Source: an uncultured Gammaproteobacteria bacterium
GTDB taxonomy: Bacteria > Pseudomonadota > Gammaproteobacteria > Nitrosococcales > Methylophagaceae
Assembly: GCA_905479985.1 (NCBI GenBank)
Contig: CAJQOM010000011.1
Coordinates: 17,115-81,114 of the forward strand
Reading direction: 5' to 3'
DNA: 64,000 nucleotides
A program made the position numbers and the translations under genes. The first letter of the stretch is position 1, and the number at the start of each line of letters is the position of its first letter. Positions 54,762 through 64,000 of this stretch are shown one piece after another. The notes beneath the pieces are model-generated. The model ran no database searches. It was not told the origin of the DNA and worked only from the letters and a program-made list of their open reading frames with translations.

Positions 54762-56146
54762 TAGGCCTTATCAACAACCGGTGCGTCGGCTACTTTCTTT
54801 GCAGCAGGTTTACGTCTGCGTCGGCGCTTCTTCTTGTTCTTGGGCTCAGGCGCTAAACCGTTGACCATTTTTTGTTGTTCTGACTCTTCTGCGAACTGAA
54901 AGTCTGTCCACCATTGTGCCAACTCCTCAAAAGGTTCACCGGCATCAGCACGTAATAATAGAAAATCATAACCTGCTCGAAACTTTGGGTGCGTCAATAA
55001 TCGAAAGCCGCGTTTGCCTTGGCGCATGGTCAAACGAATTTGTAGTAACCAAATATCGCGTGTCACTAATGTAAACCGTTTTGGCACGGCGACGCGCTGC
55101 ACCTGCTCGGAAATAACTTCATTTGCTGCTTTTTGTAACGCGGGTATCGTTGGTATTTTATTGTTCTGATAACGTAACCAGCGTTCTGATGTTGGGCCCC
55201 AGAGTATGGCTGCAAATAAAAATGCTGGCGTAACTGGCTTGCCTTCTTGGATACGTTTATCGGTATTTTCTAGTGCTCTCGTTAATAATCTCGCAACAAT
55301 ACTATCCGGGGCGGCGGCAATTAATCGGGCACTCTCAGGGAATAAATATGCAAACACGCCATATTTAACCAGCAATTGATGTGTCTCTACGGCTTTGCCG
55401 CTCAAATACAGTTTTAAGACTTCATCAAATAAGCGCGCTGCAGGAATATCAAGTAATAGCTTAGCCAGCGCAGCAATATGTGTTTCGGTTTCACCATCCA
55501 GTGTGAGACTTAATTTACCGACAAACCGTAAGGCTCGTAATATGCGAACGGGATCTTCTCGGTACCGGGTTTCGACGTCGCCAATGAGCTTAATTTTACC
55601 GGCTTGCAAATCGGCTATACCGCCGGTGTAATCGACTATCGAAAAGTCACGGATGTTGTAATACAAGGCATTGATCGTAAAGTCGCGGCGCCAAGCATCT
55701 TGTTCTAATGTGCCGAAAACATTATCCCGCATAATTCGACCTTGTTGATCGATATGCTGTTCTGCTTCTGGCGGCGCTCTGAAGGTGGCTACTTCAATGA
55801 CGTCGCGGCCAAAGCCAACATGGACTAATTTGAAACGACGGCCAATAAGGCGACTTTTCTTAAATATTTTATGTACTTGTTCCGGTGAGGCGTCCGTGGC
55901 GACATCAAAGTCTTTAGGTTCAAAACCTAATAAAAGATCTCTGACACAACCGCCGACAAGATAGGCTTCAAAACCCGCATCTTTCAAGCCATATAATACT
56001 TTTAATGCTTGTGGACTGACTTGTGAACGTGACAAGGTATGCTGATCTCGCGGCACAATCAAAGGCGATTCTGCTGGTGCGGATTTATTAGCTTTATCTA
56101 CTGCGTCGTTTTTACCACGCCCGAAAATTTTATTTAAAAATGACAT
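54761..56146 (-). CDS. pcnB: Poly(A) polymerase I
   Basis: Adds 3' poly(A) tails that promote RNA decay. Its 461 residues carry the nucleotidyltransferase motifs EAYLVGGCVRDLLLG and DFDVATDASP near residues 60-80, and RREDPVR in the form REDPVRILRALRF. The Arg/Lys-rich C-terminus (KKKRRRRRKPAAKK) is a likely RNA-binding tail. Such enzymes resemble CCA-adding enzymes, but the basic tail and folK neighbour favour PcnB. Confidence 0.95.
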   Translation of the reverse strand: MSFLNKIFGRGKNDAVDKANKSAPAESPLIVPRDQHTLSRSQVSPQALKVLYGLKDAGFEAYLVGGCVRDLLLGFEPKDFDVATDASPEQVHKIFKKSRLIGRRFKLVHVGFGRDVIEVATFRAPPEAEQHIDQQGRIMRDNVFGTLEQDAWRRDFTINALYYNIRDFSIVDYTGGIADLQAGKIKLIGDVETRYREDPVRILRALRFVGKLSLTLDGETETHIAALAKLLLDIPAARLFDEVLKLYLSGKAVETHQLLVKYGVFAYLFPESARLIAAAPDSIVARLLTRALENTDKRIQEGKPVTPAFLFAAILWGPTSERWLRYQNNKIPTIPALQKAANEVISEQVQRVAVPKRFTLVTRDIWLLQIRLTMRQGKRGFRLLTHPKFRAGYDFLLLRADAGEPFEELAQWWTDFQFAEESEQQKMVNGLAPEPKNKKKRRRRRKPAAKKVADAPVVDKA

Positions 56147-56225
56147 TGCCGGCTATCATAACATGCTTGCGGGTCTTCACCGTTTTAGACACCGTCAAAA
56201 ACAATGGAAATACTTAAGGTCATCG

Positions 56226-56792
56226 TTATTTTAAGGCTGTTTGAACAGGCTTAAACGATCGGCGATGAATGTCGGTGACACCTAATTCAATCAATGCTTG
56301 TTGATGTTGTTTCGTTGGGTAGCCTTTGTGCTTTGCAAATCCATAACCTGGATATTTCAATTCCATGTCGGCCATTTCCCTATCGCGCGCTACTTTTGCA
56401 ATGATCGATGCGGCAGCAATCGCCGGTTCAGACTGATCACCTTTAACCACTGTTGTGACAGGACAGTTTAAATTTGGGGCTTGATTGCCATCAACCAAAG
56501 CATGTGTTGGCATGATACTCAGACCTTCTACCGCACGTTTCATCGCCACTAACGTTGCTTGCAGAATATTGATTTGGTCAATTTCTTCTGGCTCTGACCG
56601 GCCCAATGCCCATGCTAAAGCATGTTGTTTAATTAATGGTTCTAATCTTTCACGTTGCTTTTCGGTCAATTTTTTTGAATCGGCTAATCCCTCAATGGGA
56701 TTATTCGGGTCTAATATCACCGCGGCCGTGACAACCGCACCCGCTAAAGGGCCCCGTCCGACTTCATCAACGCCTGCAATATAATCCGCCAT
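56226..56792 (-). CDS. rnhB: Ribonuclease HII
   Basis: Removes ribonucleotides from DNA and RNA-DNA hybrids. Its 188 residues contain [16 protein letters not shown] with the first catalytic Asp-Glu, [11 protein letters not shown] and the later acidic [13 protein letters not shown]. It overlaps the lpxB stop by 1 bp, the common lpxB-rnhB pairing. Confidence 0.97.
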   Translation of the reverse strand: MADYIAGVDEVGRGPLAGAVVTAAVILDPNNPIEGLADSKKLTEKQRERLEPLIKQHALAWALGRSEPEEIDQINILQATLVAMKRAVEGLSIMPTHALVDGNQAPNLNCPVTTVVKGDQSEPAIAAASIIAKVARDREMADMELKYPGYGFAKHKGYPTKQHQQALIELGVTDIHRRSFKPVQTALK

Positions 56793-57928
56793 TATTCTGC
56801 CAACATCGCGATAATTTGATGGGCGGCGTTATCGGCGCCACCTGATGGCCCTAAGGCCGATAACACTTGTTGCCGGATGTCTTCGGCCACCGCTTGTTGA
56901 TCAGGTCTTGTTAGACGGTCTCGTAGCTCTTCTTCTAAGCGTTCGACTGTCACGTCATCTTGTAAAACCTCAGTAATCAGCGCTTTGCCCGTGACAATAT
57001 TGCATAAACCAACATAAGGAATTCTGACAAGCCGTCGCATAATTTTGTAGGTCACTGGTGACACGCGGTAGCAGATAAAATGCGGCACACCCAATAAGGC
57101 AATTTCTAATGTGACTGTACCTGACGCCGCAACAATCGCATCACAAGCCGATGTCAGTTCATAGAAATCACTGTCTATCAGCTGAATAGGCAATGGCGAT
57201 GCGGCCAAAACCGGCCCTAAAGTATCTCTGCTTAAGCCCGGCGCCAATGGCACGACAATCTGGCTTTCTGGATATTGCTGGTGAATGCGTTCTGCCGCTT
57301 GAATCATTAGCGGTAATAAAATATCAACTTCGCTGCGACGGCTGCCGGGGAAAAGGCCAATTACCTTATTATCTTGTTGTAAGCCCAGTTTTTCTTTGGC
57401 TTGCTGCGTTGTTAAGGTTCTTTTAACCGCATCAACCAGCGGGTGACCGACACAATTGACTGGCACACCAGCTTGCTCATAAATAGGTACTTCAAAGGGA
57501 AACAGTACTAGCATTTTGTCTACCACACGCTGAATCGTTTTGACTCGGCCTTTGCGCCATGCCCAGACCTTTGGGCTGATATAGTAGACAACGGGGATGC
57601 CCAGTTTTTTGGCCTGTTTGGCGAGCTTTAAATTAAAGCCCGGATAATCAACTAAGATCAATAAATCAGGTCGTTGATCTTTCAACAGTTCAACCATCTG
57701 ATTAAACACGCCTTTGAGGTGGCGATATTTTTTTAAAACTTCGACTAATCCCATGACGGCCAGCTCTGAGAAGTCGATGGTGACATCCATACCCGCAGCA
57801 CGTAACTTGTCGCCACCAATGCCACTTATGTTTAACGCTGGTGCCCGTTGTTTAAGTGCGGTGACCACTCTTGCAGCATGTGCATCGCCGGAAGCTTCAC
57901 CAACAACAACCATAATATTAGCGTTCAA
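56792..57928 (-). CDS. lpxB: Lipid A disaccharide synthase
   Basis: Glycosyltransferase of 378 residues that joins UDP-2,3-diacylglucosamine and lipid X at the inner membrane. Motifs include [14 protein letters not shown] at the start, [29 protein letters not shown] and GHPLVD. The other lipid A genes (lpxD, fabZ, lpxA) are not alongside. It lies 2 bp after ribB. Confidence 0.97.
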   Translation of the reverse strand: MNANIMVVVGEASGDAHAARVVTALKQRAPALNISGIGGDKLRAAGMDVTIDFSELAVMGLVEVLKKYRHLKGVFNQMVELLKDQRPDLLILVDYPGFNLKLAKQAKKLGIPVVYYISPKVWAWRKGRVKTIQRVVDKMLVLFPFEVPIYEQAGVPVNCVGHPLVDAVKRTLTTQQAKEKLGLQQDNKVIGLFPGSRRSEVDILLPLMIQAAERIHQQYPESQIVVPLAPGLSRDTLGPVLAASPLPIQLIDSDFYELTSACDAIVAASGTVTLEIALLGVPHFICYRVSPVTYKIMRRLVRIPYVGLCNIVTGKALITEVLQDDVTVERLEEELRDRLTRPDQQAVAEDIRQQVLSALGPSGGADNAAHQIIAMLAE

Positions 57929-57930
57929 AC

Positions 57931-59043
57931 TTATTGTCCTTCAGCATAGCCCACGAGCTCTAGGCCAAAGCCTGATAATCCCGTTAATTTGGTGGGCGTG
58001 CCCATGACACGCATTTTCTTAACACCCAAATCCGATAAAATTTGTGCGCCGACGCCAAACGTTCGCATATCCCAGCCCATTTTGGTTTGTGTCAGGGCAT
58101 CACCACGATCTTGCTGTTGATACAATTCAACTTTCTCGGCTAAACGTTTATTTTGCTCTGGCTGTCTTAACACCACTAAGATGCCTTTACCCGCTTGCTG
58201 GATCTCGGTCATCACTTTATCCAAGGGCCAATGAACCGTATCACGGGTTGCCCCTAATAGGTCATTGAGTGGATCGGCCATATGAACACGTACTAATGTT
58301 TCTTCATCTTGCTTAATCTCGCCTGCGACAAGGGCGAGATGAACTTGGCCATTAACGGTATCTTGGAAACTATAAAGCTCAAAATCACCCTGTGCGGTCG
58401 GCATTTGACACTGTGACAGCCGCTGCACTGTCATTTCATTTTCAAGACGATAACTAATCAAATCAGCAATGGTGCCAATTTTCAGTTGATGTTGTTCTGC
58501 AAATTTTTCTAGGTCAGGCCTTCTCGCCATACTGCCATCTTCATTTAAGATTTCGACAATCACTGATGCGGGTGTTTTACCGGCAAGCTGGGCTAAATCA
58601 CAGCCTGCTTCGGTATGACCTGCACGGGTTAACACACCGCCTAATTGCGCTTTTAGCGGAAAAATATGACCCGGTTGTACGAGATCTTCTGGCTTCGCAT
58701 CAGCACTGACAGCCGCTTGGACCGTGAGCGCCCGATCTGTGGCTGAAATACCGGTTGTGACGCCTTGTGCTGCTTCTATCGATACAGTGAAGTTGGTTGA
58801 ATAAGCTGCTTGATTATCAGACACCATTAACGGCAGTCTCAATTGCTTACAACGTTGCTCTGTTAGGGTTAAACAAATCAAACCCCGGCCAAAACGGGCC
58901 ATAAAATTGATGGCTTCGGGTGTGACACATTCAGCGGCCATGACGAGATCACCCTCATTCTCTCGATCTTCATCATCAATAATGATGACCATTTTGCCTT
59001 GTTTAAAATCATCAATGATTTCGGCCGTTGTGTTTAATTTCAT
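57931..59043 (-). CDS. ribB: DHBP synthase RibB with degenerate GTP cyclohydrolase II domain
   Basis: Residues ~1-200 form the 3,4-dihydroxy-2-butanone 4-phosphate synthase, with [18 protein letters not shown] and [13 protein letters not shown]. Residues ~205-370 resemble GTP cyclohydrolase II (RibA), but the stretch aligned to its three zinc cysteines ([17 protein letters not shown]) has none. The second domain therefore cannot bind the catalytic zinc and is probably inactive. A separate ribA is needed. It shares one base with the ribE stop. Confidence 0.95.
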   Translation of the reverse strand: MKLNTTAEIIDDFKQGKMVIIIDDEDRENEGDLVMAAECVTPEAINFMARFGRGLICLTLTEQRCKQLRLPLMVSDNQAAYSTNFTVSIEAAQGVTTGISATDRALTVQAAVSADAKPEDLVQPGHIFPLKAQLGGVLTRAGHTEAGCDLAQLAGKTPASVIVEILNEDGSMARRPDLEKFAEQHQLKIGTIADLISYRLENEMTVQRLSQCQMPTAQGDFELYSFQDTVNGQVHLALVAGEIKQDEETLVRVHMADPLNDLLGATRDTVHWPLDKVMTEIQQAGKGILVVLRQPEQNKRLAEKVELYQQQDRGDALTQTKMGWDMRTFGVGAQILSDLGVKKMRVMGTPTKLTGLSGFGLELVGYAEGQ

Positions 59044-59684
59044 TATTTTACAAACCCATGTTTTAGCAATGTTTCGTGTGTGATGCCCGTTTGTTGCTGC
59101 GGTAATAATCGTTCTAAATAACGGGCAATTAAGTCGACTTCCAAATTAACTTTGGTGCCAACTTGATATGTTTTGATAATCGTTTCTTGTAATGTGTGTG
59201 GAATGATATTCACTTCAAACCAATCGTCCCTAGCATTATTGACGGTTAAGCTGGTGCCATCAATACAAATCGCACCTTTTTCAGCAATATAACGTTCTAG
59301 CCCTGCCGGTACTGTGAACCTGAATTTAATTGAACGCGCTGATGCTTCACGTTGAACGCATTCGCCTAAACCATCAACATGACCACTGACAAAATGGCCG
59401 CCTAAGCGATCACCGACGGCCAGCGCTTTTTCTAAATTGACTTCAGAGCCATTCTTTAATACACCGAGACTACTTCTCTCTAGGGTTTCACTTGAGACGT
59501 CAAACCCTAATATCTGTCCTGCAATCTCAACAACTGTCAGACACACACCATTAATGGCGATGCTATCCCCGAGTATCACGTCAGATAAATCTAATTGTTG
59601 CATCGCAACATCAAGCCTGACATCGCCGCCTTTAGCGTCAATGCTATTAACTTTACCCAATGCTGCGATAATGCCGGTAAACAT
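59043..59684 (-). CDS. ribE: Riboflavin synthase, alpha subunit
   Basis: Dismutates 6,7-dimethyl-8-ribityllumazine into riboflavin. It has 213 residues in two lumazine-binding repeats, starting MFTGIIAALGKV and again FVSGHVDGLGECV, with the substrate motif GVCLTVVE and GTSLTVNN. The ATG at 59684 is the conserved MFTG start. A riboflavin-linked start from ribD is 23 bp upstream. Confidence 0.97.
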   Translation of the reverse strand: MFTGIIAALGKVNSIDAKGGDVRLDVAMQQLDLSDVILGDSIAINGVCLTVVEIAGQILGFDVSSETLERSSLGVLKNGSEVNLEKALAVGDRLGGHFVSGHVDGLGECVQREASARSIKFRFTVPAGLERYIAEKGAICIDGTSLTVNNARDDWFEVNIIPHTLQETIIKTYQVGTKVNLEVDLIARYLERLLPQQQTGITHETLLKHGFVK

Positions 59685-59707
59685 GGTGTTGTCCTCGTTA
59701 ATTCTTT

Positions 59708-60799
59708 TTAGTGCTTTAAATACTGCGGTTTTGCAGTAATGCGCCAATCACTGCCCACTGCCCGTATGTCAGTTATCGCTAAATCAATATTGTCAGTCAT
59801 CGTCTGTAACGCAGGCAAATAAAAAAGCCCTTTGGCGCTGTCGCCCATGATTTTTGGTGCCATATAAATCACGACTTCATCAATTAGGCCTGCTGTGAGC
59901 ATTGCCCCATTTAAAATAGCGCCCGCTTCGATTAATACATCATTGATATCGCGTTTTGCTAGCGCTACCATCAATTGCGTTAAGTCGACCTGCTCACCTG
60001 ATGTAGCCAATTTTATGGTGTTGATATTCTCTCGTTTTTTGTCGCTAGTTGTGGCAATTATCGTATCACCATCAGCACTTAAAATTTTAGCCTTACTGGC
60101 TATTTTAAATTGGCTATCGACGACGACTTTTAAGGGTTGGCGAATAGCTTGTCCGGCTGGATACCATTGTTCTGGTCGTACCGTCATTTGCGGGTCGTCC
60201 GCCAATACCGTGCCAATGCCTGTGACAATCGCACCACTTTGTGCCCTGAGTTTTTGAACATCTTGTCGTGCACCCGGCCCGGTAATCCATTGGCTTTCAC
60301 CTGATGCCATTGCTGTTCGGCCATCAAGGCTCATTGCTATTTTACTACGGATATAAGGTCTGCCTTGTCGCATACGCTGACAAAAACCACGGTTTAAATT
60401 CTCAGCTTGCTGTTCTAATACACCGGTTGTAACTTCGATTCCGGCTTGCTGTAATTTTTTGACGCCTTGACCTGCCACTAAGGGATTAGGGTCAACCATG
60501 GCGATAAAAACTCGCCTGATACCGGCTTTAATTAACGCATCAGCACAAGGCGATGTTCGGCCAATATGGCTGCAAGGTTCTAATGTAATATAACAATCTG
60601 CACCTTGGGCTGCTCGCTCATCAAGCTGATTAAGCGCGTTGATTTCGGCATGGGGCTGGCCTGCTTTCTGATGCCACCCTTCGGCAATGATGTGGCCATC
60701 TTTTACAATGACACAGCCGACACGAGGATTAGGCGCTGTGGTATAAAGCCCGCGCTCTGCTAATACCAGCGCATGGGCCATCATCGCTTCATGAGACAT
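59708..60799 (-). CDS. ribD: Bifunctional pyrimidine deaminase/reductase
   Basis: Riboflavin enzyme of 363 residues. The N-terminal deaminase has the zinc site HAEINAL near residue 50 and EPCSHIGRTSPCADAL near 74. The C-terminal reductase begins RPYIRSKIAMSLDGRTAM and uses NADPH. It overlaps the small upstream gene by 1 bp and is followed by ribE. Confidence 0.97.
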   Translation of the reverse strand: MSHEAMMAHALVLAERGLYTTAPNPRVGCVIVKDGHIIAEGWHQKAGQPHAEINALNQLDERAAQGADCYITLEPCSHIGRTSPCADALIKAGIRRVFIAMVDPNPLVAGQGVKKLQQAGIEVTTGVLEQQAENLNRGFCQRMRQGRPYIRSKIAMSLDGRTAMASGESQWITGPGARQDVQKLRAQSGAIVTGIGTVLADDPQMTVRPEQWYPAGQAIRQPLKVVVDSQFKIASKAKILSADGDTIIATTSDKKRENINTIKLATSGEQVDLTQLMVALAKRDINDVLIEAGAILNGAMLTAGLIDEVVIYMAPKIMGDSAKGLFYLPALQTMTDNIDLAITDIRAVGSDWRITAKPQYLKH

Positions 60800-61020
60800 T
60801 AGCTTTCGTTTTGGCGTGCTTCACATTTTGGACAAAGGTGTTTATCACCATCCATTATCCAGCCAATTTGTTCCATTTCTGTCAATGACCCTTCGTACCA
60901 AGATCGGCCATCGGTGATTCTTCTACCACCTTCGTCTCCGCGTTCAGAATTGCGTTGTTGTTCGATATAACGGATCCCTTGCGGGTTACAAATATCACAA
61001 AAAACAATGACTCTTAGCAT
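60799..61020 (-). CDS. Small protein with two Cys-x2-Cys pairs (73 aa)
   Basis: I do not recognise a named family. The 73 residues contain FCDICNPQG near the start and CPKCEARQ at the end, the arrangement of a small zinc-ribbon or rubredoxin-like knuckle. It is 6 bp after nrdR and overlaps ribD by 1 bp, so it is probably translated with ribD. Confidence 0.65.
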   Translation of the reverse strand: MLRVIVFCDICNPQGIRYIEQQRNSERGDEGGRRITDGRSWYEGSLTEMEQIGWIMDGDKHLCPKCEARQNES

Positions 61021-61026
61021 GTCGTT

Positions 61027-61500
61027 TTAATCCTTTTCCGCCGGTTCTGATGTACTTTCCATTCGTTCAATTTCTTCACGAAAGGCATTGACGTCTTGGA
61101 AGCTGCGATACACCGATGCAAAACGTACATAAGCGACTTCATCTAATTCACGTAGTGCGTCCATAACCCAATCGCCGACTAGACGGCTGGCCACTTCTCT
61201 TTCACCGGTCGCTCTTAATCGATGGATAATCCCTTTGACAGCACTATCAACGGCATCAATGCTCACCGGCCGCTTTTCTAATGCTCTTAGGAAGCCAGCC
61301 CTGAGTTTATCTTCATCAAATAAGGCCCGAGACGCATCACGCTTAATTAAACGCGGTAACGTCAACTCTGCTGTTTCATAGGTCGTAAAGCGTTCATTAC
61401 ACTCTGTGCACGCACGACGACGGCGAATCGAATCTGCTTCCGCAGACAAACGAGAATCGATTACCTTTGAGTCATCAGCACCACAAAAGGGACAACGCAT
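61027..61500 (-). CDS. nrdR: Ribonucleotide reductase repressor NrdR
   Basis: Zinc-finger and ATP-cone transcriptional repressor of nrd genes. Its 157 residues begin [17 protein letters not shown], followed by [16 protein letters not shown] completing the zinc site, then the ATP-cone from about residue 49. It binds NrdR boxes upstream of ribonucleotide reductase genes, which are not in this window. It lies 129 bp downstream of glyA. Confidence 0.98.
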   Translation of the reverse strand: MRCPFCGADDSKVIDSRLSAEADSIRRRRACTECNERFTTYETAELTLPRLIKRDASRALFDEDKLRAGFLRALEKRPVSIDAVDSAVKGIIHRLRATGEREVASRLVGDWVMDALRELDEVAYVRFASVYRSFQDVNAFREEIERMESTSEPAEKD

Positions 61501-61629
61501 ACACTACAATCCTTGATTCCGAATGTACACAATTGCACAAACAGCATATCTAGCTAAATTAACGGCTGAAAAGATGATTAAGCCGCCTTTCGTAAGCCAT
61601 AGACTCTGACTTTATTGTTGAAGTTCTGA

Positions 61630-62883
61630 TTATGAGTAAACAGGGTAAGTTTGGCAAATAGCTTTGACTTTATCTCTGATTGTTTCAATCACTGTTTCAT
61701 CACCACCACTGCCGATAATGTCACACATCCAACCTGCTAATTCTTTACAGTCTTGCTCATTGAAACCACGCGTTGTTACAGCTGGCGTACCAACACGGAT
61801 ACCAGAGGTAACAAATGGCGATTGCGGATCATTGGGCACGGCGTTTTTGTTCACTGTAATAAACGCATTGCCTAGCCAAGCATCGACATCTTTACCGGTC
61901 AAGCCTGCCTCAATAAAGCTGACTAAAAATAAATGATCATCGGTGCCTTTTGACACAACGTCATAACCTCGAGCCATAAAAACACCGGCCATGGCTTGGG
62001 CGTTCTTGATCACTTGTTGCTGATACGTTTTAAACTCTGGCAACATCGCTTCTTTGAAAGACACTGCTTTTGCTGCAATGACATGCATCAAAGGGCCGCC
62101 TTGGAAACCTGGAAAAACGGCTGAGTTTAATTTTTTCTCAACGTCGGCATTGGCCTTGGCTAAGATCAGACCACCACGTGGGCCGCGTAATGTTTTATGT
62201 GTCGTTGTCGTTGTCACATCGGCGATTTGTACTGGGTTTGGATACAGGCCTGCTGCTACCAAACCAGCCACATGCGCCATGTCAACTAACAAGAAAGCAC
62301 CGACTGAATCAGCAATATCTCTGAAACGTTGCCAATCAATCACACGCGAATAGGCTGAAAAACCAGCCACAACCATTTTAGGTTGATGTTCTTTCGCTAA
62401 GGCAGCAACTTCATCGTAATCAATTTCGCCAGTTTCAGTATTAATGCCATAAGACACAGAGTTATAAATCTTGCCTGATGCACTCACTTTAGAGCCATGT
62501 GTCAAATGGCCACCATGCGCTAAGCTCATGCCTAAAATCGTATCGCCTGGTTGTAATAAAGCGAGGTAAACAGCCGCATTGGCTTGTGAACCAGAATGCG
62601 GTTGTACATTGGCATAATCGGCGCCAAATAATGTCTTAGCGCGATCAATGGCTAATTGTTCTGCTGTATCAATATATTCACAGCCGCCGTAGTAGCGTTT
62701 ACCGGGGTAACCTTCTGCATATTTATTGGTTAATTGTGAACCTTGTGCTGCCATTACACGTGGGCTGGTGTAATTCTCTGATGCGATAAGCTCAATATGA
62801 TCTTCTTGGCGTTGATTTTCAGACTCAATCGCAGCAAATAGTTCATCATCGAAACCAGCGATGGTCATGTTTTTCTTGTACAC
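61630..62883 (-). CDS. glyA: Serine hydroxymethyltransferase
   Basis: PLP enzyme of 417 residues interconverting serine and glycine with THF, a main source of one-carbon units. Motifs include [16 protein letters not shown] and the PLP lysine in [14 protein letters not shown] near residue 230. The start is a GTG: its residues [15 protein letters not shown] align one for one with E. coli GlyA, and GGGGA lies 6 bp upstream. An ATG 5 codons later is the alternative. Confidence 0.98.
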   Translation of the reverse strand: MYKKNMTIAGFDDELFAAIESENQRQEDHIELIASENYTSPRVMAAQGSQLTNKYAEGYPGKRYYGGCEYIDTAEQLAIDRAKTLFGADYANVQPHSGSQANAAVYLALLQPGDTILGMSLAHGGHLTHGSKVSASGKIYNSVSYGINTETGEIDYDEVAALAKEHQPKMVVAGFSAYSRVIDWQRFRDIADSVGAFLLVDMAHVAGLVAAGLYPNPVQIADVTTTTTHKTLRGPRGGLILAKANADVEKKLNSAVFPGFQGGPLMHVIAAKAVSFKEAMLPEFKTYQQQVIKNAQAMAGVFMARGYDVVSKGTDDHLFLVSFIEAGLTGKDVDAWLGNAFITVNKNAVPNDPQSPFVTSGIRVGTPAVTTRGFNEQDCKELAGWMCDIIGSGGDETVIETIRDKVKAICQTYPVYS

Positions 62884-62994
62884 AGACTTCCCCTGCTTCT
62901 ACAGTAAAATAATGCGCTATTCTAACTTATCTCTTTGCCGTTCATCTATGGCACACTAGCGGTTTTATCAACGTAATAATGGAAAATAAAAGCG

Positions 62995-63867
62995 ATGACG
63001 GTATCGATTATTGGGATTGGCCTGATGGGGCAAGCATTAGGAGAGCGGTTATTAGATCAGCAACAACGTCTTGTTGTTTACAATCGACACCCAGATAAAA
63101 CGTTGAAACTGGCACAACAAGGAGCATTGATCGCTGCTTCTGCGCAACAGGCGGTATCTGACAGTGAGATATGTTTGTTATTTTTAAGCGATACCATGGC
63201 AATTAATTCAGTCTTAGATACTATCGAACCTGATTGTTTCAATGGCAAAACACTTATTCAAATGGGGACTATCGCCCCAAATGAATCACGTGCTATTGCT
63301 GATCGTCTAGCCGCGTCAGGTGGGCAATATCTAGAATGTCCGGTTCTCGGTAGCTTGCCTGAGGCACGCGCCGGATCATTAATCTTAATGGCTGCTGGAG
63401 AACAAGCTGTTTTTGACGCAGCTTTACCCCTACTTAGCCTTATCGGAACCTCCCCCAAACACTTTGGTGATATAGGCCAAGGAGCTACCGTTAAACTTGC
63501 CATGAATCAATTGATTGCAGGGTTAACTTCAAGTTTTGCATTAAGTTTGGCTTTGGTTGAAAAGGAAGGTGTTGATGTTGAACAGTTCATGTCGGTGGTA
63601 CGTGATAGTGCGCTCTATGCCCCAACGTTTGATAAGAAACTAGATCGCATGTTGTCGGGTGATTTTACAAACCCTAACTTCCCAACAAAACACCTTGCTA
63701 AGGATACAAAATTATTCTTAGATGTTGCCAAGCAACTGACCCTGGATACGAGTGCTTTAGAAGGTATTTCTACCTTACTGGAACACACGCTGGCTAAAGG
63801 CTTAGCCGATACCGATTATTCTGCACTTTATGCCGGTGTTAAATCCGATTCATTAGAGACTAAATAA
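62995..63867 (+). CDS. NAD(P)-dependent beta-hydroxyacid dehydrogenase family oxidoreductase
   Basis: Protein of 290 residues. The N-terminal dinucleotide fold [13 protein letters not shown] is followed by the catalytic Lys region [15 protein letters not shown] near residue 163 and a helical C-terminal domain. It resembles 3-hydroxyisobutyrate dehydrogenase, tartronate semialdehyde reductase and GLYR1-type succinic semialdehyde reductase; the substrate cannot be chosen. It converges on purA and overlaps it by 15 bp. Confidence 0.88.
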   Translation: MTVSIIGIGLMGQALGERLLDQQQRLVVYNRHPDKTLKLAQQGALIAASAQQAVSDSEICLLFLSDTMAINSVLDTIEPDCFNGKTLIQMGTIAPNESRAIADRLAASGGQYLECPVLGSLPEARAGSLILMAAGEQAVFDAALPLLSLIGTSPKHFGDIGQGATVKLAMNQLIAGLTSSFALSLALVEKEGVDVEQFMSVVRDSALYAPTFDKKLDRMLSGDFTNPNFPTKHLAKDTKLFLDVAKQLTLDTSALEGISTLLEHTLAKGLADTDYSALYAGVKSDSLETK

Positions 63868-64000
63868 ATCGCGTTGAACAATGGTTTCGTTACGATCTGG
63901 GCCAGTAGAGATAATATCAATGGGGACACCCGCTAAGCTTTCTACTTTTTGAATATACGCCTTTGCATTAGCTGGCAGCTCATCAAAATTGGTCACGCCA
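63853..64000 (-). CDS. purA: Adenylosuccinate synthetase, C-terminal end
   Basis: Only the last 48 residues are in the window. They read [17 protein letters not shown], then [18 protein letters not shown], the conserved C-terminus of PurA, which makes adenylosuccinate from IMP and aspartate. The gene enters from the right edge and ends at 63853. Confidence 0.93.
   Translation of the reverse strand, partial: GVTNFDELPANAKAYIQKVESLAGVPIDIISTGPDRNETIVQRDLFSL

Noticed and set aside
59685..59747. Longer RibE start
   Set aside because: Riboflavin synthase starts MFTG in the family; the extra 21 residues come from the ribD 3' end in another frame.

Overview
The window is a chromosomal stretch of a gammaproteobacterium with moderate G+C (clearly below 50% by eye). 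The evidence is gene order: rpoE-rseA-rseB-rseC-mucD beside a divergent nadB, lepA-lepB-DUF4845-rnc-era-recO-pdxJ-acpS, trmJ-cysE-iscR, pcnB-folK-(dNK)-panBCD, nrdR-ribD-ribE-ribB, lpxB-rnhB and tandem PilU-type ATPases. A membrane pyrophosphatase, class I fumarase, PEP synthase and a VPLPA-CTERM protein fit an aquatic lineage near Thiotrichales (Methylophaga/Cycloclasticus-like). The genus is an inference with low certainty. I see no rRNA, CRISPR array, prophage or intact insertion sequence.

Layout. 1-5.7 kb: rubredoxin (cut by the window edge) and a TauE/SafE exporter, then hppA with a terminator, a MATE transporter, a small Arg-rich protein and an RluA-family pseudouridine synthase. 5.7-12.05 kb: a rightward run with a DUF4124 protein, an MIF-like tautomerase, proS, class I fumarase, a CopD-like protein, a lytic transglycosylase, a small conserved protein and a HugZ-like protein. 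12.05-13.1 kb is the most unusual region: a gene for a CDGSH/ferredoxin-like/CDGSH protein lies between two copies of a 22-bp direct repeat and is followed by an imperfect palindromic repeat. 13.1-18.5 kb: a lipoprotein, then leftward bioA, iscA, iscR, cysE, trmJ and queA; a near-consensus IscR type-1 site lies upstream of iscR, but iscS, iscU, hscBA and fdx are missing from the locus. 18.66 kb: tRNA-Leu(CAA). 18.8-25.8 kb: an LpxR-like outer-membrane lipid A deacylase, two PilU-like ATPases and ppsA. 26.2-28.4 kb: a VPLPA-CTERM protein and rlmD.

28.5-38.5 kb appears to be one leftward 11-gene operon, lepA-lepB-DUF4845-rnc-era-recO-pdxJ-acpS-cysM-ydbH-ydbL, closed by a hairpin terminator. 38.6-42.7 kb is the sigma-E envelope-stress operon with its DegP-type protease. 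43-51.5 kb: nadB, YgfX, YgfZ, an aldo/keto reductase, a uracil-DNA-glycosylase-like protein, two tandem envelope glutaredoxins, a YeeZ-like oxidoreductase, YchJ, a VOC protein and a transglutaminase-like protein. 51.5-62.9 kb is leftward housekeeping: pantothenate, folate, RNA polyadenylation, RNase H, lipid A, riboflavin, nrdR and glyA. The window closes with a beta-hydroxyacid-dehydrogenase-like gene converging on purA.

Most of the window is ordinary core genome. The points of most interest are the repeat-flanked CDGSH gene, the PilU paralogue with an internally duplicated N-terminal domain, the stripped isc locus that keeps its IscR operator, the paired glutaredoxins (one fused to DUF4124), and the orphan UDG-like protein.
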